Part shown: positions 1 to 5,021 of the stretch, in pieces | Position numbering within the stretch: position 1 is the first letter of the stretch | Layout: each line of letters starts with the position of its first letter | Source: Deltaproteobacteria bacterium | Lineage (GTDB): Bacteria; Desulfobacterota; B13-G15 | Length of the DNA stretch: 5,021 nucleotides | Reading direction: 5' to 3' | NCBI GenBank assembly: GCA_003646705.1 | Contig: QMLK01000105.1 | Coordinates: 1-5,021, forward strand | The notes under the pieces: model-generated | What the model saw: only the letters and a program-made list of their open reading frames with translations | Told to the model about the DNA's origin: nothing | Database searches by the model: none | Program-made: the position numbers and the translations under genes

Positions 1-264
1 GCCAAGGTGGCCTTCCCCTTCACCAGCGTCATCCTGGTCCTGGTGGGGGTACCCCTGGCCCTTTGGACCTCCAGGAGGAGGGAGGGGGGGATCCCCCTCG
101 GGATCGCCTTGAGCGTGGCGGTGGGGATGCTCTACTGGGTGGCCTTCGCGGTGAGCGTGGCCGCAGGTCAAGGGGGGCTGTTGCCCCCGTGGCTTTCGGC
201 CTGGGTGGCCAACCTCTTCTTCGCCGCCGTGGGCCTATACCTTCTGGAGGCTCTACCCTATTAG
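1..264 (+). CDS. lptG: LptG-like LPS export permease, C-terminal fragment
   Basis: This is the 3' end of a gene that begins before the window; frame 1 is open from base 1 to the TAG at 262-264, giving 87 residues. The fragment has three hydrophobic segments (about residues 7-21, 32-53 and 62-83). Between the first two lies a short basic loop (TSRRREGG) followed by IPLGIALSV. That pattern, after a lead-in of KVAFPFTSVILVLVGVPLAL, fits the last membrane helices of the YjgP/YjgQ (LptF/LptG) permease family. In that family LptF and LptG form the inner-membrane part of the LptB2FG transporter, which extracts lipopolysaccharide and passes it to LptC and LptA. I favour LptG over LptF from the look of the tail, but the two are hard to separate on 87 residues. 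The next gene starts 13 bases after the stop on the same strand. The GTG at base 7 is internal, not the start. Confidence 0.82.
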   Translation, partial: AKVAFPFTSVILVLVGVPLALWTSRRREGGIPLGIALSVAVGMLYWVAFAVSVAAGQGGLLPPWLSAWVANLFFAAVGLYLLEALPY

Positions 265-266
265 AG

Positions 267-272
267 AGGAGG
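267..272 (+). promoter_or_regulatory. Shine-Dalgarno site of the MTH1187-family gene
   Basis: AGGAGG lies 5 bases before the ATG at 278, inside the short gap after the lptG stop. It supports ATG 278 over the in-frame ATG at 287, which would sit 14 bases from the site. No promoter is visible in the 13-base gap, so translation probably uses a transcript coming from lptG or further upstream. Confidence 0.75.
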
Positions 273-277
273 GAGAG

Positions 278-589
278 ATGGCAGTGATGGAGATATCGGT
301 TATCCCCTTGGGCACGTCCTCAACGAGCGTAAGCCCCTTTGTGGCCGACTGTGTGAAGGTACTGGAGGAGGAGGGGCTGAAGTACGAGGTCACCCCCATG
401 GGCACGCAGGTGGAGGGGAACCTGGAGGCCCTCTTCGAGGTGGCCCGCAAGATGCACGAGGCCCCCTTCCAAAGGGGGGCCCTCAGGGTGGTCACCACGC
501 TGAAGATCGACGACCGAAGGGACAAACCCCTCAGCCTCGAGGGCAAAAGGACCGCCGTCCTGGAGAAACTCACTCAGAGGAGGGGCTGA
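278..589 (+). CDS. MTH1187/UPF0045-family thiamine-binding protein
   Basis: This is a complete 103-residue protein, the normal size for the MTH1187 (UPF0045, formerly DUF77) family. Family landmarks are in the right order: VIPLGT near residue 8, a serine-rich stretch leading into helix 1 (SVSPFVADCVKVL, 18-30), YEVTPMGTQVEGN (36-48), and KIDDRRDKP (76-84) close to the C-terminus. Family members are small ferredoxin-fold proteins that assemble into oligomers. Some bind thiamine or its pyrimidine precursor and are thought to buffer or deliver it in the cytoplasm; no enzyme activity is established. The gene follows lptG by 13 bases with a strong ribosome-binding site, so it is probably co-transcribed, although nothing links thiamine to lipopolysaccharide export. 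No thiamine-biosynthesis gene or TPP riboswitch is visible nearby. Its last 20 bases overlap the end of the opposing M16 peptidase gene. Family assignment is firm; the ligand is inferred. Confidence 0.88.
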   Translation: MAVMEISVIPLGTSSTSVSPFVADCVKVLEEEGLKYEVTPMGTQVEGNLEALFEVARKMHEAPFQRGALRVVTTLKIDDRRDKPLSLEGKRTAVLEKLTQRRG

Positions 590-3173
590 GGACCACCAGG
601 GTGTAGGCCTGAAGGTCGATATACCTCCTGGCCACCTCCGCCACCTGCCGGGCGGTGACCGCCTCGATGCGACGGGGGTAGATCTCGAAGAAGCCCCCTC
701 CAAGCCCGTAGAGCTCGTTCAAGGCCACGGTGCTCGAGAGGGAAAGGACCCCTTGAAGGCCCAATTGGTAGTTGCCGATGAGGTACCGCTTGGCCTCCTC
801 CACCTCCCTTTCCGTGACCCCCCTCTCCAGGACCTCCCTCAAGAGCCCCTTGATCCCCTCTGTCGCCTTGGCGACCTTCTCCGGGCTCGTCGCCACGTAG
901 GCCCCGAGGTAGCCGGGGTCGAGGTCGCACCTGACGAAGAAGAAGACCTCATACCCCAGGGCCATCTCGTCCCTGAGCCTCCTGAAGAAACGCCCCCCTT
1001 GTCTGCCGAGCACCGCCCCGAGGACCTCCAGCGGGAAGCGGTCCTCATCCCTGATGCTCGCCCCGAGGAACCCCAGGACCAGGTGGGCCTGTTCCCCTTT
1101 GCCGTAGGTGATCCTCTTCTCCCTGGGGGCCTTTGGCCTCTGCTCTTTGGGGACGGAGGGAGGAGGGACTCCCTTGCCGCTGAAGGGGCCAAAGGCCCTC
1201 TGCACCTCCTTACGGACCTCCTCCCATTCGAGGTCGCCCACTACGGCCAGGACCATCCTAGGGGGGACGGCATAGGCCTTCCAATAACGGAGCAGGTCCT
1301 CCCTGGAGATCCCCTCGATGGTCTCCTCAGTTCCCAAGGGGTTCAGACGGTAGGGATGTCGGCGGAAGAGGAAAGAGCGAAAGGCCTGAAAGGCCCGCCA
1401 AGAAAGGTCGTCCCGCTGTCGCCGCAGGGCGGCGAGCTGTTCCGCCTTGGCCTTGTCGAGCTCCTCAAGGGGAAAGGCCGGGTCCATGACCAGCTCTGCC
1501 ACCAACTCCAGCAGCCTGGAGAAGTCGCGGCTCAGCCCCTCTGCCTCTATCCCGAAGCTGTTCCTGCCGGCGAAGGCGCTGAGGCGTGCCCCCAGGGCGT
1601 CCACCTCCTCGGCGATCTCCAGGGCCGTCCTCGAGCCGGTCCCTCGGGTCAGGACCTTGGAGAGCAGCTGGGTGAGGCCCGCCTTGCCTTCCTCCTCATA
1701 GCGGAGCCCCCCCTCGAAGGCCACCGTGATCCCCACCAGGGGCAAGGAGGGGTCCCTTAGGAAGAGCAGCGTCGCACCGTTGGGAAGCCTACAACGTCTG
1801 AGCCCTCCCTCCTCCCCCAACCGGGCGGCGTACCGCAAGAGCTCCTCCTCCGAGGGCCCTTCTCCCCCTGGTACCATTAGGCCAAGGGTCAGCCCCTCTC
1901 GGCGGAAGTACCTCCGGGCCACGCCCCTCACCTCATCGGGGGTCACCCCCTTTAGGCCCTTCAGGTATTCGGCCACCTTCCGGGCGTCCCCGAGGATGGT
2001 CTCGAAGTAGCCCAGGGTTTCCGCCTCCCCCTGGACCGTCTCCCGGTCGTAGAGGAAGGAGGTCTCAAGGCCCTTCTTGGCCCTGGCGAGCTCTTCGGGA
2101 TCGACCCCCTTCCTGGCGACGAGCCTGAGCTCCTCGAGGAGGCCATCGAGGGCCTCTCGGACCTTCCCCGGCACCGGCGAGGCCCCCACCACGAAGAGCC
2201 CTGGGTCCCGGGAGAGGAAGGCGTAGGAGTACACAGAGGTGACCAGGGCCCTCTCCTCTTTGAGCCTCCTCACCAACCTGGAGGACCTGCCCGAGGTGAG
2301 CACTGCGCTCAGGACCTCCAGGGGATAGAAATCCGGGCTCTTCACATCGGGGATGTGGAAGGCGAGGTCCACGTAGTACTCCCGTGAGGCCCCCCTCTCC
2401 AAGAGGGCGCGGGGGGACCTCTGGAAGGGCTCCCTCGGCCTCACCCTGCGCGGGGCCCTCCCCCGAAGAGGGCCAAAGAGCCTCTCTATCTCGGCCTGAA
2501 CCTCGGAGGAGGAGAGGTCCCCCACAGCCACCACCACCATGTTATCTGGGACATACCAGCGGCGCCAGAAGGAGAGGAGGTCCTGCCTCTTGAAGGAGCT
2601 CACCGTCTTCCGGTACCCGATCACCGGCCTGCCGTAGGGATGCACACTGAAGGCCCGACGCCATAGCCTCTTGTGAAACCTACGGCGGGGCTGATCCTCC
2701 CCCATGCTGATCTCCTCCAGGACCACCTCCTTCTCCTTGGCCAGCTCTGAGGGGTCAAAGCGCGGGTGAAGCACTGCATCGGCCAAGGCCCTCAAGGCCT
2801 CGAGATGGTGGCTCCGGGAGACAGCCAGGTGAAAGACCGTGTACTCGTAGGAGGTGAAGGCGTTGACCCTCCCCCCAAGCCCCTCCACCAGCCTGGCCAC
2901 CCCTTGGGGGTAGGCCTGGGTGGGCTTGAAGATCATGTGCTCGATCAGGTGGGCGACCCCAGCCTCTCCCTCGGATTCGTCGGCGCTGCCCGATCCCACC
3001 CATACCTGATAGGCCACCACGGGCCTGGAATGGTCCTCCACCAGGACGACCCTCAGCCCGTTCTCGAGGACCAGGCGATGGACCCCCTCGGCCCCCACCC
3101 TAAGGGGTAGGAGCAACAGGAGGGGAACCAGCCAGAGGAGGACCTTCACCTTCACGATGCTACGAGATAACAC
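570..3173 (-). CDS. Exported M16 (pitrilysin/insulinase) family zinc metallopeptidase
   Basis: From the GTG at 3173-3171 this encodes 867 residues. Residues 1-28 look like a Sec signal peptide: a basic start, a leucine-rich core (about 12-24), and VGA before the mature protein, so it should act in the periplasm. The first half carries the inverted zinc motif HLIEH (His75, Glu78, His79), with the third ligand Glu154 in VVLEEISMG, 74 residues after His79 as the family requires. An M16 C-type domain follows (about 215-395). The second half repeats the fold (about 465-805), but AGLTQLLSKVL stands where HxxEH would be. It keeps the family Arg/Tyr pair in RRLRDEMALGY (Arg734, Tyr741). This is the usual division of labour in fused M16 enzymes: catalysis in the first half, substrate-binding support in the second. 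The full length and intact motifs argue for an active enzyme; its substrate cannot be told. An in-frame TTG at 3200 would add 9 residues (876 in total). The GTG is preferred because GAGGG lies 7 bases upstream and it gives a cleaner signal peptide. Confidence 0.92.
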   Translation of the reverse strand: MLSRSIVKVKVLLWLVPLLLLLPLRVGAEGVHRLVLENGLRVVLVEDHSRPVVAYQVWVGSGSADESEGEAGVAHLIEHMIFKPTQAYPQGVARLVEGLGGRVNAFTSYEYTVFHLAVSRSHHLEALRALADAVLHPRFDPSELAKEKEVVLEEISMGEDQPRRRFHKRLWRRAFSVHPYGRPVIGYRKTVSSFKRQDLLSFWRRWYVPDNMVVVAVGDLSSSEVQAEIERLFGPLRGRAPRRVRPREPFQRSPRALLERGASREYYVDLAFHIPDVKSPDFYPLEVLSAVLTSGRSSRLVRRLKEERALVTSVYSYAFLSRDPGLFVVGASPVPGKVREALDGLLEELRLVARKGVDPEELARAKKGLETSFLYDRETVQGEAETLGYFETILGDARKVAEYLKGLKGVTPDEVRGVARRYFRREGLTLGLMVPGGEGPSEEELLRYAARLGEEGGLRRCRLPNGATLLFLRDPSLPLVGITVAFEGGLRYEEEGKAGLTQLLSKVLTRGTGSRTALEIAEEVDALGARLSAFAGRNSFGIEAEGLSRDFSRLLELVAELVMDPAFPLEELDKAKAEQLAALRRQRDDLSWRAFQAFRSFLFRRHPYRLNPLGTEETIEGISREDLLRYWKAYAVPPRMVLAVVGDLEWEEVRKEVQRAFGPFSGKGVPPPSVPKEQRPKAPREKRITYGKGEQAHLVLGFLGASIRDEDRFPLEVLGAVLGRQGGRFFRRLRDEMALGYEVFFFVRCDLDPGYLGAYVATSPEKVAKATEGIKGLLREVLERGVTEREVEEAKRYLIGNYQLGLQGVLSLSSTVALNELYGLGGGFFEIYPRRIEAVTARQVAEVARRYIDLQAYTLVVLSPSSE
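573..590. repeat. Inverted repeat spanning two convergent stop codons
   Basis: CTCAG at 573-577 and CTGAG at 586-590 can pair as a 5-bp stem with an 8-base purine loop. The repeat covers the + strand TGA of the MTH1187 gene (587-589) and abuts the - strand TGA of the M16 gene (570-572). No run of T follows on either strand, so it is not a canonical intrinsic terminator. The stem is short enough to be chance. Confidence 0.3.
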
Positions 3174-3180
3174 ATCGATG

Positions 3181-3185
3181 CCCTC
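3181..3185 (-). promoter_or_regulatory. Shine-Dalgarno site deciding the M16 start
   Basis: Read on the minus strand, GAGGG lies 7 bases before the GTG at 3173-3171. The competing TTG at 3200 has a looser AAAGG about 5 bases upstream. The GTG codons further in (such as the one 18 bases downstream, before KVKVLLW) have no purine-rich site. This favours 3173, though TTG 3200 is not excluded. Confidence 0.5.
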
Positions 3186-3226
3186 GATCCAAGCCCCCAA
3201 CTCAACCTTTCCCTTCTTCTTGCCGA

Positions 3227-3234
3227 AGAGGTGA
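3227..3234 (+). promoter_or_regulatory. Shine-Dalgarno site of the HD-GYP gene
   Basis: AGAGGTGA differs at one position from the eight-base AGGAGGTGA-type core and sits 4 bases before the ATG at 3239. It fixes that start. It lies in the short divergent gap shared with the M16 gene, so the promoter for this gene must be in or next to the M16 coding start. Confidence 0.7.
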
Positions 3235-3238
3235 AAAA

Positions 3239-4225
3239 ATGGAAGCGTTGAAGCGATCCGAAGGCAAGCGGTTCTTCCCCCTGAGCATCGACCTCCTCAT
3301 CCCGAGGAGCCCCTTCGAGGCCGACATCTATTTCAAGATCGGTGACGAAATGGTCCTCTTCCGCAAGAGGGGCCTCCCCCTCAGCCGGAGGCGGATAAAC
3401 ATCTGGAGGGAGATGGGGGTCAAGAGGATCTACTTGGACACGGATGACTATCGGGCCTACCTCGAGTACCTGCGGGGACGCCTCTCCACCGTCATGGGGG
3501 ACGAACACCGTCCCTCGGAGGAGAAGGCGCGCTTCCTCTACTCCCTGGTCGGCTCCTTCGTGGAGGAGATGCTCGTCAACCCGGAGGACGAGACCATAGA
3601 GAAGGGCCAAGCCTTCGTCAAGGAGGCCATAAGCTACCTCCAAAAGGGGCCGCGACTGGGCAAGAAGATCATAAAGATGATGTCCCACGATTTCGCCACC
3701 TACATCCACCTGAACAACGTCTTCTTCCTGGCCACCACCTTCTCCATCCACCAAAAGCTGCCCCCCAAGGAGGTGGAGAAGATCGGCCTGGCCTCCATCT
3801 TCCACGACATAGGCAAGGAGCGGATAGACCCCAAGATCCTCCAGAAGCCGAGCAGGCTCGACCCCGGGGAGTGGAAGGAGATGAAGAAACATCCCCTTTA
3901 CAGCGGGGAATCCTTGAAACGGGCCCACCTCACCGATGAGGAAATCCTCAGGATCGTGGAGGAACATCACGAGGCTGCAGATGGCAGCGGTTACCCCAAG
4001 GGGCTGAAGGAGGAGGAGATCCATCCCTACTCCCGCCTCGTGCAGATCTGCGACATCTTCGAGGCCCTGTGCGGAGTACGACCCTATCGACGGCCCTTCA
4101 CCCCCTACGAAGCCCTGAAGCTGATGAAGACGGAGATGAGGCGAAAGGTGGATTGGGACCTTTACAAGGAATTCGTGAGGTTCCTGGGCCCCGACTACTA
4201 CAGCAAGCTGCTTAAGCGTCGGTAG
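3239..4225 (+). CDS. HD-GYP domain protein, probable cyclic-di-GMP phosphodiesterase
   Basis: This is a 328-residue protein with no signal peptide or membrane segment, so it is probably cytoplasmic. Residues about 150-310 form an HD-GYP domain: His157 in the first helix, the FHDIGKERI motif (His189, Asp190, Lys193), His218 in KKHPLYSGE, HHEAADGSGYP (His243, His244, Gly251-Tyr252-Pro253), and Asp272 before IFEALCGVRPYRRPFTPYEAL. HD-GYP enzymes use bound metals to hydrolyse cyclic-di-GMP, a second messenger controlling motility and biofilm formation, and the visible metal-binding residues are present. Three details are off-consensus: Ala246 replaces the usual Arg after HHE, DIFEAL has Glu where Asp is common, and Ala153 sits four residues before His157, where trinuclear members have Glu. 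A two-metal site is therefore more likely. Residues about 10-80 form a separate module (FPLSIDLLIP, then IYLDTDDYRAYLEYL), perhaps a sensor or regulator; it is not a receiver, PAS or GAF domain that I recognise. The gene starts back to back with the M16 gene and its last 14 bases overlap the transglycosylase gene. Confidence 0.9.
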   Translation: MEALKRSEGKRFFPLSIDLLIPRSPFEADIYFKIGDEMVLFRKRGLPLSRRRINIWREMGVKRIYLDTDDYRAYLEYLRGRLSTVMGDEHRPSEEKARFLYSLVGSFVEEMLVNPEDETIEKGQAFVKEAISYLQKGPRLGKKIIKMMSHDFATYIHLNNVFFLATTFSIHQKLPPKEVEKIGLASIFHDIGKERIDPKILQKPSRLDPGEWKEMKKHPLYSGESLKRAHLTDEEILRIVEEHHEAADGSGYPKGLKEEEIHPYSRLVQICDIFEALCGVRPYRRPFTPYEALKLMKTEMRRKVDWDLYKEFVRFLGPDYYSKLLKRR

Positions 4226-4844
4226 CCCTTCCGAGGCGACCCTCCGACGTCATCCGGTGGTAATGTCTCAGGACACGTCGGACGTAGGTGCGCGGCAGGG
4301 GCTTCCCCGCCTTGAGCCGACGGGCCACGTAGGTGGGTCCGTAGTTGTAGGCCACCAAGGCCACCTCCAGATCCCCAAATCGGAGTAACAACCTCGACAG
4401 ATAGAAGAGCCCGAGCTTGACGTTCAACTCGGGATCGAAGACCCTCCCCGCCTCAAGGGGAATCCCCATCTCCCTGGCCATGGCCTTCGCCACAAAGGGC
4501 CTCAATTGCATCAATCCCACAGCCCCCTTGGGGCTGACGGCACGGTGGCGAAAGGAGCTCTCCACCACGATTATGGCCAGGACCAACTCCGGAGGGCAAT
4601 CATACCGTTGGGCCTCCCGAACGATGACCCTAGCCAACTCCCTCTCCTCCTCAGGGCTCAAGCCCGTGTGGAAGTTCTGGATGAAGCGGTGGATCTCCTC
4701 CTCCTTCGAAATCGTCACCTCGAGGGTCTCAGGTCCCGTGAGCCCCTTCTGGGCATGAGGCTGAGGAGGACCTCCATACCGATCCCGCCCCGCAGCAAAG
4801 ATCAAACAGATCAAGATCGTCAACACCAAGCTCTTGGCCTTCAT
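4212..4844 (-). CDS. Small exported lytic transglycosylase (SLT domain, family 1 type)
   Basis: This is a 210-residue protein. Residues 1 to about 19 (a Lys-containing start, then SLVLTILICLIFAAG) form a signal peptide or N-terminal anchor; there is no convincing lipobox, so it is probably periplasmic. After a linker (about 20-60), the SLT domain runs from about 70 to 195. It shows PPELVLAIIVVESSF with catalytic Glu95, AVSPKGAVGLMQL (102-114), a DPELNVKLGLFYLSRLL stretch (about 137-153), AYNYGP (165-170) and TYVRRVL (186-192). These are the ordered motifs of Slt70/MltC-like transglycosylases, which cleave the glycan strand of peptidoglycan to leave 1,6-anhydro-muramyl ends for remodelling, turnover or insertion of envelope machines. 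GGAG lies 6 bases before the ATG. A strong promoter sits just upstream (4875-4903), so the gene is probably transcribed alone. Its TAA lies inside the last codons of the HD-GYP gene. No substrate-anchoring domain such as LysM is present. Confidence 0.92.
   Translation of the reverse strand: MKAKSLVLTILICLIFAAGRDRYGGPPQPHAQKGLTGPETLEVTISKEEEIHRFIQNFHTGLSPEEERELARVIVREAQRYDCPPELVLAIIVVESSFRHRAVSPKGAVGLMQLRPFVAKAMAREMGIPLEAGRVFDPELNVKLGLFYLSRLLLRFGDLEVALVAYNYGPTYVARRLKAGKPLPRTYVRRVLRHYHRMTSEGRLGRATDA
4217..4281. repeat. Alternating CGTCGG / CCGACG inverted repeats at convergent gene ends
   Basis: CGTCGG occurs at 4217-4222 and again at 4276-4281, with its complement CCGACG between them at 4244-4249. 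The middle copy could pair with either outer copy, giving two mutually exclusive 6-bp stems. A further small stem, TGTC (4264-4267) with GACA (4272-4275), lies inside the second. The left arm lies within the 14-base overlap of the HD-GYP and transglycosylase genes. No T-run follows, so this is not a standard terminator, and all of it except the extreme left is also coding sequence. Confidence 0.3.
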
Positions 4845-4874
4845 CTCGGACTCCGAAGATTAAAAAGTTTTAAA

Positions 4875-4903
4875 ATAATAGCACCTTTTCTTCACAAAGC
4901 CAA
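4875..4903 (-). promoter_or_regulatory. Sigma70-like promoter of the lytic transglycosylase gene
   Basis: On the minus strand, TTGGCT (4903-4898) is followed after exactly 17 bases by TATTAT (4880-4875). These match the TTGACA and TATAAT consensus at 4/6 and 5/6 positions, in a strongly AT-rich stretch of an otherwise GC-rich window. The predicted start of transcription is an A near 4868, giving a leader of about 24 bases that includes the ribosome-binding site. Confidence 0.6.
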
Positions 4904-4937
4904 GTCGTAGGGAAAATTCTTTCGGCAAGAGGGGGCG

Positions 4938-4966
4938 TTGACTTTAGGGGGAAGAGAGGGCATAAA
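4938..4966 (+). promoter_or_regulatory. Sigma70-like promoter of the rightmost gene
   Basis: TTGACT (4938-4943, 5/6 to consensus) is followed after exactly 17 bases by CATAAA (4961-4966, 4/6). The expected transcription start is about 4973, which falls on the GTG/ATG start codons of the gene at 4972-4975. This would leave almost no leader. Confidence 0.55.
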
Positions 4967-4974
4967 TCTCTGTG

Positions 4975-5021
4975 ATGGAGGACATCTACCGAGAGGCCCT
5001 GAGGCTTATTGAGGAGGGAAA
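4975..5021 (+). CDS. Start of an unidentified gene, truncated by the window end
   Basis: ATG at 4975 opens a frame reading MEDIYREALRLIEEG, 15 full codons to the window edge with no stop. A TAA in the same frame at 4963-4965 limits the start to GTG 4972, ATG 4975 or a codon beyond the window. A promoter-like element lies immediately upstream. The short amphipathic helix ending in EEG resembles the beginning of XdhC/CoxI-type accessory proteins for molybdenum hydroxylases, but 15 residues are far too few to assign a family. The nearest purine-rich site (GAGAGGG, ending at 4960) is 14 bases from this ATG and 11 from the GTG, both longer than usual. Confidence 0.5.
   Translation, partial: MEDIYREALRLIEEG

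Noticed and set aside
1610..1680. Second-half M16 region lacking HxxEH, considered as a sign of a decayed gene.
   Set aside because: Loss of the zinc motif in the C-terminal half is normal for fused two-half M16 peptidases. The frame is uninterrupted and the Arg/Tyr pair is kept, so this is not a pseudogene.
753..1760. A 335-codon open frame on the + strand, opposite the M16 peptidase gene.
   Set aside because: It lies wholly antisense to a gene with clear family motifs. Its translation is proline/glycine/leucine-rich low-complexity sequence typical of the complement of GC-rich coding DNA, with no recognisable domain.
3145..3173. TTCACC / TAACAC with a 17-base spacer as a promoter for the HD-GYP gene.
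   Set aside because: The -10 lacks the conserved final T and matches only about half the consensus. The element lies in the M16 signal-peptide coding region and is no better than chance.
3239..3268. TTGCCT / TTCCAT with a 17-base spacer on the minus strand as a promoter for the M16 gene.
   Set aside because: The -10 matches only 3 of 6 positions and the element lies in HD-GYP coding sequence, so support is too weak to list.
3152..4024. A 290-codon open frame on the - strand, opposite the HD-GYP gene.
   Set aside because: It is antisense to a well-supported gene and its product is a monotonous run of Leu, Val, Glu and Gly without family motifs. It also overlaps the start of the M16 gene on the same strand.
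4845..4858. Near-palindrome (CTCGGA/TCCGAAG) over the ribosome-binding site of the transglycosylase gene, as a possible regulatory hairpin.
   Set aside because: The arms are separated by a single base, so they cannot form a stable RNA stem-loop, and a protein-binding palindrome of this length is easily chance.
4506..4910. A 134-codon open frame on the + strand across the transglycosylase gene and its promoter.
   Set aside because: It is antisense to a gene with intact catalytic motifs, runs through the AT-rich promoter region, and has no ribosome-binding site or domain.

Overview
The window comes from a GC-rich genome of a Gram-negative (diderm) bacterium. An LptG-type lipopolysaccharide-export permease and an exported lytic transglycosylase both imply an outer membrane and a periplasm. 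Arginine is often encoded by AGG/AGA and the proteins are rich in charged residues, which leans towards a thermophile. The LptG tail and the mix of genes look most like Desulfobacterota and relatives. That placement is an inference from general familiarity, not a computed result.

Layout from left to right: (1) 1-264, +, the C-terminal end of an LptG-like permease. (2) 278-589, +, a complete MTH1187/UPF0045-type small thiamine-binding protein, 13 bases after lptG and probably in the same operon. (3) 570-3173, -, a large exported M16 zinc metallopeptidase with two homologous halves, only the first of which keeps the metal-binding residues. (4) 3239-4225, +, an HD-GYP protein, probably a cyclic-di-GMP phosphodiesterase, with an uncharacterised N-terminal module. 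(5) 4212-4844, -, a small exported SLT-family lytic transglycosylase. (6) 4975-5021, +, the first 15 codons of a further gene. The only gap over 100 bases is 4845-4974, an AT-rich region holding good sigma70-like promoters facing both ways.

The genes form no single recognisable pathway. LptG, the M16 peptidase and the transglycosylase share a cell-envelope theme. The HD-GYP protein is a cytoplasmic signalling enzyme and the MTH1187 protein is a cytoplasmic cofactor-binding protein. Apart from the lptG/MTH1187 pair the genes alternate in direction. Both tail-to-tail junctions overlap (20 and 14 bases), and the M16 and HD-GYP genes start back to back about 65 bases apart.

I see no tRNA, rRNA, insertion sequence, CRISPR array or phage feature, and no convincing new multi-gene system. 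The points most worth a second look are a possible leaderless start for the last gene, the two overlapping convergent gene ends with inverted repeats across the stop codons, and the HD-GYP protein's N-terminal module and altered signature residues.
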